The notes beneath the pieces are model-generated. The model searched no databases and had not been told where the DNA came from. It saw only the letters and a program-made list of their open reading frames with translations. A stretch of DNA of 64,000 nucleotides from Pseudomonas fluorescens (lineage in GTDB: Bacteria; Pseudomonadota; Gammaproteobacteria; Pseudomonadales; Pseudomonadaceae). Within the stretch, counting starts at the first letter, position 1, and the number at the start of each line of letters is the position of its first letter. The stretch covers positions 5,562,501 through 5,626,500 of the forward strand of contig NZ_CP078138.1 of NCBI RefSeq assembly GCF_019212185.1. Reading direction: 5' to 3'. A program made the translations under genes and the position numbers. Positions 28,628-38,207 of this stretch are shown here, one piece after another.

Positions 28628-29500
28628 ATGGAATTCATTCGTACCCGCATAGAAACCCAGATCATGAGCCTGACCGGCCTGTCCCTGGGCAAGCTCGATC
28701 TGGAAAACCCCAAGGGCGATCCCGGGCTGTTCGGCCCCGACTCGATCAGTTGGCAAGTCCATGGCGATTTCAGCAGCATGTTAATCGGCGGCATCAGCGC
28801 CCTGATGCTGCAAGCCCTGCACCCGCTGGCGCTGGCCGGGGTCTGGGATCATTCGAACTTTCGCCAGGACATGCTTGGACGCCTGCGCCGCACCGGACAA
28901 TTCATTTCCGGCACCACCTTCGGCTCACGCCAGGATGCCGACTGGCTGATCGAAAAAGTCCGCACTATCCATCTGCAGGTGGTCGGCACCGCACCCGACG
29001 GCCGCACCTACGCCGCCAGCGACCCGGACTTGCTGACCTGGGTCCATGTGGCCGAAGTCAGCAGCTTTCTGGCGGCCCATCTGCGCTACCGCAACCCGCA
29101 CCTCGCGCCCAGCGACCAGGACCGTTACTACGCGGAGATCGCCCTGATCGCCGAACGCCTGGGCGCCCGCGAAGTGCCTCGCTCGCGCCAGGAAATTGCT
29201 GATTACCTTGAGCGAATTCGCCCACAACTGCTGTGTGACGAACGTAGTCGCGAGGTGCTGCGCCTGCTGCTGAATGCACCCGCTCCCAGTCGCCTGGCCA
29301 AACCTTTTGGCAGCTTGATGATGCAGGCCGGTATCGACCTGCTGCCCGACTGGGCCAGTGCCATGCTTGACGTCAGCCAGAGCGCGTTGCAACGCCAACT
29401 GATACGCGCCAGCGTCAGGCGCAGCACTCCGATGCTGCGCTGGGCGGTGCGCAATGGTTCGGTGCAGCGGGCCAGGCGCCGGATGGGTTTGTTGAAATGA
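28628..29500 (+). CDS. MpaB-family (DUF2236) oxygenase
   Basis: 290-aa member of the oxygenase MpaB/rubber-oxygenase (Lcp-like, DUF2236) family, helical haem-b proteins. Typical blocks are IGGISALMLQALHPLALAGV, FISGTTFGS and a central LLTWVHVAEVSSFL, with His residues in the likely haem region. The substrate is unknown; fungal MpaB cleaves a terpenoid chain. It starts 54 bases after the acetyl-CoA synthetase gene and could be co-transcribed with it. Confidence 0.85.
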   Translation: MEFIRTRIETQIMSLTGLSLGKLDLENPKGDPGLFGPDSISWQVHGDFSSMLIGGISALMLQALHPLALAGVWDHSNFRQDMLGRLRRTGQFISGTTFGSRQDADWLIEKVRTIHLQVVGTAPDGRTYAASDPDLLTWVHVAEVSSFLAAHLRYRNPHLAPSDQDRYYAEIALIAERLGAREVPRSRQEIADYLERIRPQLLCDERSREVLRLLLNAPAPSRLAKPFGSLMMQAGIDLLPDWASAMLDVSQSALQRQLIRASVRRSTPMLRWAVRNGSVQRARRRMGLLK

Positions 29501-29555
29501 ATCTGTGCGCAATCCTGTTAAACTCGCGCGCCAAATTCCCAGCAAGGCGCGCACC

Positions 29556-30572
29556 ATGTCTTCCTTGAACCAGGCGCTGCGCGCCGCACTCGATCATCGC
29601 CAGGACCTGCTTGCCGAGCTGCACCAGCAGGGCACCGACTGCTATCGCCTGTTTCATGGCAGCCAGGAAGGTGCCGGCGGCCTGACCGTCGACCGTTACG
29701 GCCCGCAATTGCTGGTACAGAGCTTCCACCAGACGCTGCAGCGCGAAGACCTGCTGGCGCTGCACGCCAGCATCAATCAACACCTGCAACTGGACACTTT
29801 ACTGGTCTACAACGACCGTTCCCGGGGCAACTCGCGCATCGACCGTGAAGACAGCGTGTACCGCGCTGATGATGCCGCGCTCGCCGATCTGGTGGGCCAT
29901 GAGTGGGGCCTGAACTACCGGGTCCGCGGCCGCCACGCCGGGCAGGATCCGCTGTTGTTCCTCGACCTGCGCAACGCCCGTGGCTGGGTCAAGGCGCACA
30001 GCAAGAACAAGAGCGTGCTCAACCTGTTTGCCTACACCTGTGGCGTCGGCCTCAGTGCCGCGGCCGGTGGCGCGCGGGAAGTGTGCAATCTGGACTTTGC
30101 CGAGGGTAACCTGGCAGTCGGCCGGGAAAATGGCCAGCTCAATCCGCAGTTGCCGGAAATGCAATTCGTGCAGTCCGACTACTTCCCGGCCATTCGCCAA
30201 TTGGCCGGCCTGCCCATCAGCCAGCGCCGCGGGCAAAAGCTGCCGAGCTATCCACGTCTGGAGCAGCGTCAGTACGACCTGGTCCTGCTCGACCCGCCCG
30301 CCTGGGCAAAGAGTGCATTTGGCACCGTCGACCTGCTGCGCGACTACCAAAGCCTGTTGAAACCGGCCCTGCTGAGTACCGCCGAGAATGGCGTGCTGAT
30401 CTGCTGCAACAACCTGGCGAAAGTCAGCATGGATGACTGGCGCGAGCAGGTGCTGCGCTGCGCGGAGAAAGCCGGTCGCCCGGTACGCGAGTGGCAAGCG
30501 CTGCCTCCTGCCGTTGATTTCCCCTCGATGGACCAGCAGCCACCGCTGAAAACCCTGATTTTGCAGCTCTAA
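29556..30572 (+). CDS. Class I SAM-dependent rRNA methyltransferase (RlmI-like)
   Basis: 338-aa methyltransferase. An N-terminal RNA-binding-like region (YRLFHGSQEGAGGLTVDRYG) precedes a Rossmann SAM-binding domain with VLNLFAYTCGVGLSAAAGGA (motif I) and the catalytic-type LLDPPAWAKSAFG (motif IV). It resembles RlmI/RlmK 23S rRNA cytosine-5 or related methylases but is shorter at the N-terminus (no full PUA domain). The target base cannot be read from sequence. Confidence 0.82.
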   Translation: MSSLNQALRAALDHRQDLLAELHQQGTDCYRLFHGSQEGAGGLTVDRYGPQLLVQSFHQTLQREDLLALHASINQHLQLDTLLVYNDRSRGNSRIDREDSVYRADDAALADLVGHEWGLNYRVRGRHAGQDPLLFLDLRNARGWVKAHSKNKSVLNLFAYTCGVGLSAAAGGAREVCNLDFAEGNLAVGRENGQLNPQLPEMQFVQSDYFPAIRQLAGLPISQRRGQKLPSYPRLEQRQYDLVLLDPPAWAKSAFGTVDLLRDYQSLLKPALLSTAENGVLICCNNLAKVSMDDWREQVLRCAEKAGRPVREWQALPPAVDFPSMDQQPPLKTLILQL

Positions 30573-30666
30573 GGCTTGTAGGAAGATTCCGAACAATCCT
30601 GATTGAGGTCATTGCTTCGGAACCAGAATCGCGTGCCATACTCCAAGGCACTTCCGATTCAGATAG

Positions 30667-33618
30667 ATGAAGCCGCACATGTCCAAAGGATTGATTCGCG
30701 CCGTCGGCGCCTTGTTGACTGCTCTCGCCCTGTACAGCTTGCTGGGTTTTCTGATTTTGCCGGGCATCGCCCTGCGGATCGCCAATCAACAATTGGTCAA
30801 TTACGCGGCGGTGCCGGCGAGCATCCAGCGCATCGAGCTCAATCCCTTCAGCCTGGAACTCACGGTGTGGGGCCTGAATATCGGCGAACCAGGCAAGGAG
30901 CACGTCGCTTTCGAGCGTCTCTATGCCGACCTGCAGATCGACAGCCTGTGGACCCACGCCCTGCACCTGGCCGATGTGCAACTGGACAAGCCGAAAACCG
31001 AGATCCTCTTCAGCAAGGACGGCAGCCTCAATCTCACTCAACTGTTCAAGCTACCCGCCAGCGAACCCGCTCCCGCCGATCCGCAGGCCAAGCCGTTCCC
31101 GCTACGCATCGATCGCATCAACCTGGCCGGCGGCAACCTGCATTTTCAGGATTTGCGTCCCAGCGAGCCCATCGAATTTCTATACGACAAGCTCAACTTC
31201 GAGCTGAAAAACCTCAGCACCCTGCCCGACGACAACGCCGAAATGAACCTGGTGGCCATCGGTCCCAACGGCGGTCAGATCGATTGGAGCGGTAAAGTCA
31301 GCCTGTTGCCCATTACCTCGGAAGGCACCCTGAAGGTCACCGAAGGCAAGATGAAAGCCTTTTGGCCCTACGTCCGCGACGCGGTGCCATTGGTGCTTGA
31401 AGACGGCACCGTCAGCCTCAGCACTGACTACAAACTGAATCTGAGCAAGGAAACCGAGCTGCTGCTGAACAACACCTCGGTGAGTATCGCGCCTTTTGCC
31501 ATCAAGGCCCCGGATGGCCGGCCGCTGGCTCGCCTGGAGCGCCTGGACGTCAGCGAGACCACACTCGACCTGGCCAAGCAACAAGTGATTGTTGGCAAGA
31601 TCCGCAGCCAGAAACTTGAAACCTGGGCCGCCCGCGAAGCAGATGGTCAGCTCGACTGGCAAAAACTCTTCGCCAGCCAACCGGCCAAGCCAGCCGCCAA
31701 AAAGGAAACAGCCACGGCACCGGCGGCCGCCGACTCACCCAAGCCTGAGCCCGCTGCCCCGAGCAAACCCTGGCAAGTGCTGCTCAAGGACGTCGAACTG
31801 CGCAATTACCAGGTGCACCTGGCTGACCGCCAGGTAAAACCGGCCGTGGCCCTGGAACTCGGACCGCTGAACCTGGACCTGAAAAACTTCGACAGCCTCA
31901 ACGGTTCGCCTTTCAGCCTCAAGCTCGACAGCGGCCTGGGCAAGCAGGGCAAGATCCTCGCCGAGGGCGAGGTCAACCTGGCACCGGTCAGCGCCAAACT
32001 CAACGTGCAGACCCGCGATATCGATCTGCGGGTGGCCCAGTCGTACATCAGTCCGTTCATTCTCCTGGAGCTGCGCTCCGGCATGCTCGGCAGCGACCTG
32101 GCCGTGAACCTGAAAAGCACCGAACCGCTGGCGTTCACCGTCACCGGCAAGGCCCAGGTCGATCAGTTGCACACGCTCGACACACTGAAGTCCCGAGATC
32201 TTCTCAAGTGGCAGAAGGTCATGGTCGAAGGACTGAATTATCAGCATGGCGACAGCCTGTCGATTGACCGGATAAACCTGCAACAGCCCTACCTGCGCTT
32301 CATGATCAACGATGACCGCACCACCAACATTGATGATTTGCTGATCCCGCAACCTGCCGATTCCGCCAGCAAGACAACCGCAACAACGCAACCGGCGGCT
32401 GGTAAAGACAAGCCATTGGGCATTCATATTGGCGCGATTGCGATCAACGACGGCTCGGCGAACTTCGCCGACTTCAGCCTGACGCCAAACTTCGCCACCG
32501 CCATCCAGCAACTCAACGGCCAGATCGGCACCATCGACAGTCGCCAGCAAAAACCCGCCAGCGTTGACGTCAAGGGTAAGGTCGACCGTTACGCTCCCGT
32601 GACCATCAAGGGCAGCGTCAATCCATTCGACCCGATGGCTGCGCTGGACATCGCCACCAGCTTCAAGCGGGTCGAATTGACGACCCTGACCCCCTATTCC
32701 GGCAAGTTCGCCGGCTATCGGATCCGCAAAGGCCGGCTCAATCTCGATCTGCACTACCTGATCACCAAAGGCCAGCTCAAGGCTGAAAACAAGGTGGTGG
32801 TGGAGCAACTTGAGCTGGGTGAGAAAGTCGACAGCCCGGACGCCGTCAGCCTGCCGCTGAAGCTTGCGGTGGCCTTGCTCAAGGATGTGGATGGCAAGAT
32901 CTCCATTGAATTGCCGGTCACGGGTGATCTCAACAACCCGCAATTCAGTGTGATGCCAATCGTCTGGCAAACCTTGCGCAACCTGATCGTCAAGGCAGCG
33001 GCAGCGCCGTTCAAACTGATCGGTGGCCTGATTGCAGGTGGCGGCTCGGAAGATCTCGGCACCGTGGCCTTCGCCCCCGGTTCCAGTGACTTGAGCAAGG
33101 ATGCGGAAGGCGCGCTGGTCAAGCTGGCGAATGCCCTCAAGGAACGCCCTGCCCTGCGCCTGGAAATCGAAGGCACCGCCGCACAAAGCAGCGACGGCCC
33201 GCTGATTGCCGAGCAGCGCCTGGAACGTGAATACCAGTACAACTACTACAAGATCCTCCAACGGCGCGGCGACAAGGTCCCGGCCCAGGCCTCGTTACTG
33301 GAAGTCCCGGAAAGCGAGAAAACCCCGCTACTTGAAGGCATCTACCGCACGCGCCTGAAAGCCCAGCCGCCGGCTGAATGGAAGGACCTGGGCAAGGAGG
33401 AACGGGCGGCAAAAATGCGTGAAGGCGTGATCAAATTCTGGGCGTCCAGTGACGTATTGTTGCGCCAATTGGGTCAGGACCGCGCCAGCAGTATCAAGGA
33501 CTACCTGGTGGACAAAGGCCAACTGGCCGATGATCGTGTGTACTTCATCGACGCCAACCTCGGCCAGGCCGAAAGCGATGGCAAGGTCATCACGCCGATG
33601 CACCTGGACGCCGAATAA
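30667..33618 (+). CDS. Large DUF748 envelope protein (AsmA-like)
   Basis: 983 aa with one N-terminal membrane helix (about 10-35) and a very long periplasmic beta-rich region. The repeated LxLxxLNLxL-type strands and linkers rich in Pro, Ala and Lys (about 335-360 and 560-580) are typical of DUF748. Near the C-terminus, VAFAPGSSDLSKDAEGALVKLANAL resembles an OmpA-type peptidoglycan-binding strand-helix. DUF748 is related to AsmA/TamB repeats, which can form lipid-conducting bridges; that role here is inference. A second ATG four codons in (MSKGLIRAVG) is an equally good start. Confidence 0.82.
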   Translation: MKPHMSKGLIRAVGALLTALALYSLLGFLILPGIALRIANQQLVNYAAVPASIQRIELNPFSLELTVWGLNIGEPGKEHVAFERLYADLQIDSLWTHALHLADVQLDKPKTEILFSKDGSLNLTQLFKLPASEPAPADPQAKPFPLRIDRINLAGGNLHFQDLRPSEPIEFLYDKLNFELKNLSTLPDDNAEMNLVAIGPNGGQIDWSGKVSLLPITSEGTLKVTEGKMKAFWPYVRDAVPLVLEDGTVSLSTDYKLNLSKETELLLNNTSVSIAPFAIKAPDGRPLARLERLDVSETTLDLAKQQVIVGKIRSQKLETWAAREADGQLDWQKLFASQPAKPAAKKETATAPAAADSPKPEPAAPSKPWQVLLKDVELRNYQVHLADRQVKPAVALELGPLNLDLKNFDSLNGSPFSLKLDSGLGKQGKILAEGEVNLAPVSAKLNVQTRDIDLRVAQSYISPFILLELRSGMLGSDLAVNLKSTEPLAFTVTGKAQVDQLHTLDTLKSRDLLKWQKVMVEGLNYQHGDSLSIDRINLQQPYLRFMINDDRTTNIDDLLIPQPADSASKTTATTQPAAGKDKPLGIHIGAIAINDGSANFADFSLTPNFATAIQQLNGQIGTIDSRQQKPASVDVKGKVDRYAPVTIKGSVNPFDPMAALDIATSFKRVELTTLTPYSGKFAGYRIRKGRLNLDLHYLITKGQLKAENKVVVEQLELGEKVDSPDAVSLPLKLAVALLKDVDGKISIELPVTGDLNNPQFSVMPIVWQTLRNLIVKAAAAPFKLIGGLIAGGGSEDLGTVAFAPGSSDLSKDAEGALVKLANALKERPALRLEIEGTAAQSSDGPLIAEQRLEREYQYNYYKILQRRGDKVPAQASLLEVPESEKTPLLEGIYRTRLKAQPPAEWKDLGKEERAAKMREGVIKFWASSDVLLRQLGQDRASSIKDYLVDKGQLADDRVYFIDANLGQAESDGKVITPMHLDAE

Positions 33619-33640
33619 ACTTTCCCGACCGCACAATAGA

Positions 33641-33670
33641 ACGGGCCCCGACACTGTTGTCGGGGCCCGT
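33641..33670. terminator. Bidirectional hairpin terminator
   Basis: Perfect 13-bp stem ACGGGCCCCGACA/TGTCGGGGCCCGT with a CTGT loop, between the convergent DUF748 and BON genes. No U-run on either side, but the very stable GC stem and its position fit a shared transcription end. Confidence 0.65.
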
Positions 33671-33777
33671 GATGCCACATCCCTGTGGCCAGTTGCGTGA
33701 ACTCTGGAGTTGCAGCAGACGGATAACCTGGCTCGCCTGCCGCCTCTTCTCCCAGTCCAGGCAAAAAGCCTTGCCGA

Positions 33778-34134
33778 TTATTCGGCTTTCAGACCGTCAG
33801 CCGATACGGCTTTGACGCCCTTGATTTTTTTCGCGATTGCCACAGCGGTGGCTTTCTGCGAATCGGTCACAGCCGTGGTGGACGACAGCGATACCACCCC
33901 TTTGTTGGTTTCAACTTTGATGTCGGTGCCTGGAATGCCTTTTTCGGTGACCAGATCAGCTTTGACTTTGGTGGTGATCCAGGTATCGGAGGTGGCTTCC
34001 TTGGCTTCGGTCATTTCACCGGCAGCCAACACCATAGGCGACTGAGTGGTTTGCGAGGTCTGTGCAAAAGCCGCGTTAGCCATAGTCAGGGTCAGAGCGG
34101 TAGCAGTTGCAGCAGCGATAGCGAGCTTCTTCAT
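33778..34134 (-). CDS. Periplasmic BON-domain protein
   Basis: 118 aa with a signal peptide (MKKLAIAAATATALTLTMA, cleavage after AFA near 24) and one BON domain: DTWITTKVKADLVTEKGI, DIKVETNKGVVSLSSTT, and a final helix ending IKGVKAVSADGLKAE. BON domains (OsmY, DolP) bind phospholipid or stabilise the envelope under osmotic stress. GGAGT lies upstream of the ATG. Monocistronic. Confidence 0.92.
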   Translation of the reverse strand: MKKLAIAAATATALTLTMANAAFAQTSQTTQSPMVLAAGEMTEAKEATSDTWITTKVKADLVTEKGIPGTDIKVETNKGVVSLSSTTAVTDSQKATAVAIAKKIKGVKAVSADGLKAE

Positions 34135-34263
34135 ACGGGTAACTCCTGTTTTTCAGAAAAACTGCTGTGTGTCATCTCAGCAGGGTTATCCCTAATGTTG
34201 CGAAGGCTGTGCCAACTTTCGAAAATTCAATAAATCCTTATAAATCATAAACTTATAAAGTTA

Positions 34264-34300
34264 TGAAAAAAACCGGATCATGCAATTTGCATGACCCGGC
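34264..34300 (-). terminator. pilA terminator
   Basis: On the minus strand CCGGGTCATGCAA pairs with TTGCATGATCCGG (one G-U pair), followed by a T-tract (complement of plus 34266-34272). A strong intrinsic terminator about 80 bases past the pilA stop. Confidence 0.8.
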
Positions 34301-34379
34301 CATTCTCGACTTGCAAGTTGCGGCTTTCAGACAAGGCCTAACGCCATGAAATGCCGCAAGTTTCTCTCAGTTACGGGAT

Positions 34380-34796
34380 TCAGCTTTCGCTCGCGGTACA
34401 GCCTTTGGGCGAGAGCTCAACTGCGACCGAGGTTGCACAGTTCCATCCACCGCTTTCAGTACGTGACAGGGTGATGGTTTTGTTCAGGACCGGGCCGGGC
34501 GCATTGAGCAGTGTACAGCCAATATTGCCCACACCTGCCGCCGCCGTCCCGGTCGCTGTCAACGCGCAATGGCTGGTGGTCGGCTGCGCTCCGAGGCGTA
34601 CCAGGGTCGGGTCGTCACCTTGATTGATGATGTCTTCGAACGGCACTTTCAGCGCAGCAATCTCGGCCAGGCCGGCCGTGACCTTGGCCCGGGCCTGATA
34701 CTTGGAATACAGCGGCAGTGCGACAGTTGCCAGAATTCCGATGATCGCCACGACGATCAGCAACTCGATCAGGGTGAATCCCTTTTGTCTTTGCAT
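34380..34796 (-). CDS. pilA: Type IVa major pilin PilA
   Basis: 138-aa prepilin: short basic leader MQRQKG, then FTLIELLIVVAIIGILATVALPLY with the methylated Phe at +1 and Glu at +5, cleaved by PilD. The C-terminal globular part has four cysteines (SHC, IGC, WNC, KGC), enough for two disulfides including the D-loop pair. The start is fixed by the leader; the upstream in-frame region is not pilin. Divergent from pilC, with a sigma54 promoter between. In P. aeruginosa pilB lies here between pilA and pilC; it is absent. Confidence 0.93.
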   Translation of the reverse strand: MQRQKGFTLIELLIVVAIIGILATVALPLYSKYQARAKVTAGLAEIAALKVPFEDIINQGDDPTLVRLGAQPTTSHCALTATGTAAAGVGNIGCTLLNAPGPVLNKTITLSRTESGGWNCATSVAVELSPKGCTASES

Positions 34797-34844
34797 GACT
34801 CCTGCTCCTTGGATGAGGCGAAGCAAATGCTCCGCGCACTGCTC

Positions 34845-34860
34845 AGCACAGCCCATGCCA
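34845..34860 (-). promoter_or_regulatory. Sigma54 promoter of pilA
   Basis: Minus-strand TGGCATGGGCTGTGCT: GG and GC with exactly ten bases between, agreeing well with TGGCAC-N5-TTGCW. It gives a 5' UTR of about 38 bases before pilA. In P. aeruginosa this promoter is activated by PilSR. Confidence 0.8.
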
Positions 34861-35021
34861 AGACCGGCAGGCCTTGCTGACGAAGGCTTCGGGCAATTGG
34901 CCCTGTTCACGGAGGGCCTGATAAAGCGTACAAACCGACATTTTTTGTCACCGCAACAGCACCCACTGCCCTCGTTCCCTTGGATAGGCTTGCGCACCCT
35001 CAGCCAATCAAGGATTGATTC

Positions 35022-36239
35022 ATGGCGCGCAAATCAATTAAGGCCTGCGTCTACAGATGGGAAGGCGTAGACACCACAGGTGCCTCGGTCAGCGGCGAAT
35101 TGAGCGGACAAACCCCTGCCCTGATCAAGGCCCGCTTACGCCAGCAAGGCATAACACCCCGAACAGTACGAAAAAAAACCACGCCGCTGTTTCACCTGCG
35201 CGATCGGATCGAGGCTCACGACATCACACTTTTCACCCGCCAACTGGCGACCATGATTAAGGCCGGCGTGCCCTTGCTGCAGGCATTCGCGATCATTGGC
35301 GAAGGTTTCGCCAACCCACATATGCGCAGTCTGGTGCAATCTCTGAAGCAGGATGTGTCCGGGGGCAGCAGTTTCGCTGCGTCGTTACGCCGACAACCGC
35401 GATACTTCGACGAGCTGTACTGCAACCTGATCGACGCCGGCGAGCAGGCAGGCGCCCTGGATAGCCTTTTGGAGCGAGTGGCGATTCACCGCGAGCGCCA
35501 GGAACATCTCAAGGCGCGGATCAGCAAAGCCATTACCTACCCATTGGCCGTGGTGGTGGTAGCGATCCTGGTCACTGGCATTTTGCTGGTCAATGTGGTG
35601 CCGCAGTTCGAGTCAATGTTTGCCGGATTCGACGCTGAACTTCCCGGGTTCACCCTGCTGGTGATCGGTCTTTCCGAGTTCATGCAGCGCTGGTACTGGC
35701 TACTGTTGGGTGGATTGTGCGGCGCCCTGCTGACGGGGCGCTTTATCTACCGCCGCTCACCTGCACTAAGCGACTGGCTGCAGGCACAATGCTTGAAGCT
35801 GCCGCTGATTGGTGGCCTGCTGCAGAAATCGGCCGTCACCCGCTATGCTCGCACCCTGTCGATCACGTTCGCCGCGGGCGTGCCGCTGCTGGAGGCGCTG
35901 ATCGCGGTCGCTGGCGCCACCGGTAACGTCGTGTACAAACGCGCCGTGCTGCGCATTCGTCAGGAGGTTGCCACGGGCATGCAACTCCACGCGGCAATGC
36001 GAGCCAGCGGGGTGTTTCCGCACATGGCCGTACAAATGACCGCCATCGGTGAAGAATCCGGTGCATTGGACGATATGCTCGAGAAAGTCGCGAGCTACTA
36101 TGAAACGCAGGTCGACACGCGGGTTGATCAACTCACCAGTCTGCTGGAGCCGCTGATCATGGTCATACTCGGCGTGATGGTGGGTGGCCTGGTGGTCGCC
36201 CTGTACCTGCCCATTTTCCAACTTGGCTCAGCGATCTGA
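35022..36239 (+). CDS. pilC: Type IV pilus inner-membrane platform protein PilC
   Basis: 405-aa GspF-family protein. Two T2SF cytoplasmic domains (about 70-195 and 275-395: TLFTRQLATMIKAGVPLLQA and RYARTLSITFAAGVPLLEAL), separated and followed by membrane helices. N-terminal YRWEGVDTTGASVSGEL is typical of PilC. It couples the PilB/PilT motors to pilin insertion. It starts 225 bp from the divergent pilA. pilD follows two bases after the stop. Confidence 0.95.
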   Translation: MARKSIKACVYRWEGVDTTGASVSGELSGQTPALIKARLRQQGITPRTVRKKTTPLFHLRDRIEAHDITLFTRQLATMIKAGVPLLQAFAIIGEGFANPHMRSLVQSLKQDVSGGSSFAASLRRQPRYFDELYCNLIDAGEQAGALDSLLERVAIHRERQEHLKARISKAITYPLAVVVVAILVTGILLVNVVPQFESMFAGFDAELPGFTLLVIGLSEFMQRWYWLLLGGLCGALLTGRFIYRRSPALSDWLQAQCLKLPLIGGLLQKSAVTRYARTLSITFAAGVPLLEALIAVAGATGNVVYKRAVLRIRQEVATGMQLHAAMRASGVFPHMAVQMTAIGEESGALDDMLEKVASYYETQVDTRVDQLTSLLEPLIMVILGVMVGGLVVALYLPIFQLGSAI

Positions 36240-36241
36240 AC

Positions 36242-37114
36242 ATGCCCTTGAGTGAATTCCTGACTGTCTACCCGCTGGCCTTTATCATTTTTGCCCTGGT
36301 CCTTGGACTGGTGATTGGCAGCTTTCTTAATGTGCTGGTCTGGCGTCTGCCGAAAATGCTCGAGCGCGACTGGCGCCAGCAGGCCCTTGAAGTACTGGGC
36401 CTTCCCGGGGATGCAGCAGGCCCCATCTACAACCTGATGCTGCCCCAGTCCCATTGCCCGCACTGCGCGCATCCACTGCGTGCCCGGGACAACATTCCGC
36501 TGCTCAGTTATCTGTGCCTGCGCGGTCGCTGTGCACACTGTCGAGCGCCAATCAGCGCACGTTATCCGCTGGTCGAACTGGCCTGCTGCCTGGTGTCCGG
36601 ATTCGTCGCCTGGCACTTCGGCTTTGGCTGGCAGGCTGGCGCCATGCTGCTGTTGAGCTGGGGCTTGTTGGCGTTGTGCTTGATCGATGCCGATCACCAA
36701 CTGCTGCCGGACGTGCTGGTCCTGCCACTGCTATGGCTGGGATTGATCATCAACGCGGGCGAGCTTTTCGTGCCCCTCCCGGACGCCCTATGGGGCGCCG
36801 TTGCGGGTTACCTGAGCCTGTGGACGGTGTACTGGCTGTTCAAGTTGCTCACCGGCAAGGAAGGTATCGGCCACGGTGATTTCAAGCTCCTGGCGCTGCT
36901 GGGGGCCTGGGGCGGTTGGCAGATCCTGCCCTTGACGATCCTGCTGGCGTCGCTGGTGGGTGCGGTGCTCGGGCTGATCTGGCTAAGGCTGAACAAGGTG
37001 AATGCGGCAACGCCGATCCCGTTTGGCCCCTATCTGGCAATTGCCGGCTGGATTGCTCTGCTCTGGGGTGGTCAAATAACCGACTTCTATTGGCATTTTG
37101 TCGGCTTGAAATGA
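36242..37114 (+). CDS. pilD: Prepilin peptidase / N-methyltransferase PilD
   Basis: 290-aa inner-membrane aspartyl protease that cleaves prepilin leaders and methylates the new N-terminus. The cytoplasmic zinc-binding loop has CPHCAHPL and CAHCRAPI. The catalytic aspartates are in [11 protein letters not shown] and in [15 protein letters not shown] (GxGD). About eight membrane helices. It serves pilA and the minor pilins of this window, and probably also type II secretion pseudopilins elsewhere. Overlaps coaE by four bases. Confidence 0.96.
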   Translation: MPLSEFLTVYPLAFIIFALVLGLVIGSFLNVLVWRLPKMLERDWRQQALEVLGLPGDAAGPIYNLMLPQSHCPHCAHPLRARDNIPLLSYLCLRGRCAHCRAPISARYPLVELACCLVSGFVAWHFGFGWQAGAMLLLSWGLLALCLIDADHQLLPDVLVLPLLWLGLIINAGELFVPLPDALWGAVAGYLSLWTVYWLFKLLTGKEGIGHGDFKLLALLGAWGGWQILPLTILLASLVGAVLGLIWLRLNKVNAATPIPFGPYLAIAGWIALLWGGQITDFYWHFVGLK

Positions 37115-37734
37115 ATACCCCTGTGGAAAAACCCTGGATTCTTGGCCTCACCGGCGGTATCGGTAGTGGCAAAAGCGCGGCAGCGCAGCACTTCATCAAC
37201 CTCGGCATCCATGCGGTCGACGCCGATCACGCCGCACGCTGGGTCGTCGAGCCCGGGCGCCCGGCGCTGGCGCAGATTGCCGAACATTTCGGCGCCCAGG
37301 TATTGCAGGCAAACGGACAGTTGGATCGGGCGGCGCTGCGCCAATTGATCTTCGAGATCCCCGACGAGCGTCGCTGGCTGGAAAAACTCCTGCACCCTTT
37401 GATCGCCGAGGAAATCGCCGCCCACCTGGCCCGCGCGCAGTCGCCCTACGCCATTCTGGTGTCGCCCTTGCTCATCGAGTCCGGGCAGCATGCGATAACT
37501 CAACGGGTACTGGTAATCGATGCCCCGCAGCAGTTACAGATCGAACGTACCCTGCAGCGCGACCAGACCAGCGAGCAGCAGGTTCAGGCGATTCTCAAGG
37601 TCCAGGCCAGTCGCGAAGAACGTATCCGTCATGCCGACGATGTGCTGGTCAACGACCGTGACCTCGCCTGGCTGCATAGCGAAGTCGAACGTCTTCATCA
37701 CTTTTACCTAACTTTGCGTGGAGGCCAGTCATGA
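37111..37734 (+). CDS. coaE: Dephospho-CoA kinase
   Basis: 207-aa P-loop kinase doing the last step of CoA synthesis. Walker [16 protein letters not shown] near the N-terminus, [12 protein letters not shown] with the base Asp, and the lid region [17 protein letters not shown]. The ATG overlaps the pilD stop (ATGA); a much longer upstream frame has no homology. The pilD-coaE-yacG order is conserved in Gammaproteobacteria. Confidence 0.95.
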   Translation: MNTPVEKPWILGLTGGIGSGKSAAAQHFINLGIHAVDADHAARWVVEPGRPALAQIAEHFGAQVLQANGQLDRAALRQLIFEIPDERRWLEKLLHPLIAEEIAAHLARAQSPYAILVSPLLIESGQHAITQRVLVIDAPQQLQIERTLQRDQTSEQQVQAILKVQASREERIRHADDVLVNDRDLAWLHSEVERLHHFYLTLRGGQS

Positions 37735-37931
37735 GCCAACCCCTGACCGTCGAATGCCCAACCTGCGGCGCACCTGTCGAATGGACGGCCAACAACATCA
37801 ATCGGCCCTTTTGCTCCGACCGCTGCAAGCTCATCGATCTCGGGGCCTGGGCTGCGGAGGAGCACAAGATCCCGGTCAGCCCGGATGCCGAGGACGACCT
37901 CTTCAGCGACGACCTCGAACCCCGCCACTAA
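37731..37931 (+). CDS. yacG: DNA gyrase inhibitor / zinc-binding protein YacG
   Basis: 66-aa zinc-ribbon protein. Four-Cys site: [10 protein letters not shown] and [16 protein letters not shown]. coli YacG binds GyrB and blocks DNA binding. The acidic C-terminal tail is typical. Overlaps the coaE stop by four bases and converges with the next gene, ends overlapping by four. Confidence 0.95.
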   Translation: MSQPLTVECPTCGAPVEWTANNINRPFCSDRCKLIDLGAWAAEEHKIPVSPDAEDDLFSDDLEPRH

Positions 37932-38143
37932 GGGCGCATGAACGGATAATCCTCAGCGTCATCGAGGTTCTCGGCGAGAAACTGTAGCTCGTCGGCCAAG
38001 TCCTCGACACTGCGCACCGCCTTGCTCTGCTGCACCACGGCACTGAGCAAGGCGCGCAGGCTCAACCCCGGCTCGAACCCGGCACCCTCAGCCGCCGCCA
38101 GGCTGTCGCTCACCTCTTGTCGCGCCCACTGATAAACGCTCAT
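37928..38143 (-). CDS. Conserved small acidic protein of unknown function
   Basis: 71 aa, helical and acidic: [40 protein letters not shown], ending [14 protein letters not shown]. No signal peptide or known motif. GGGGAG lies six bases before the ATG. A longer in-frame start at 38224 would run back into the permease gene and is less likely. It follows the CbiM-like permease in the same direction. Not recognised beyond a Pseudomonas small hypothetical beside yacG. Confidence 0.7.
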   Translation of the reverse strand: MSVYQWARQEVSDSLAAAEGAGFEPGLSLRALLSAVVQQSKAVRSVEDLADELQFLAENLDDAEDYPFMRP

Positions 38144-38207
38144 GCCGATGCTCCCCACGGTTTTTTCGGAGCATAGGTTTGGCTGCCGTGGCAGCCCTTG
38201 ATCAGGA

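Noticed and set aside
31735..33261. 508-codon open frame antisense to the DUF748 gene
   Set aside because: Same GC-driven mirror effect; composition is Gln/Val/His-rich and domain-free.
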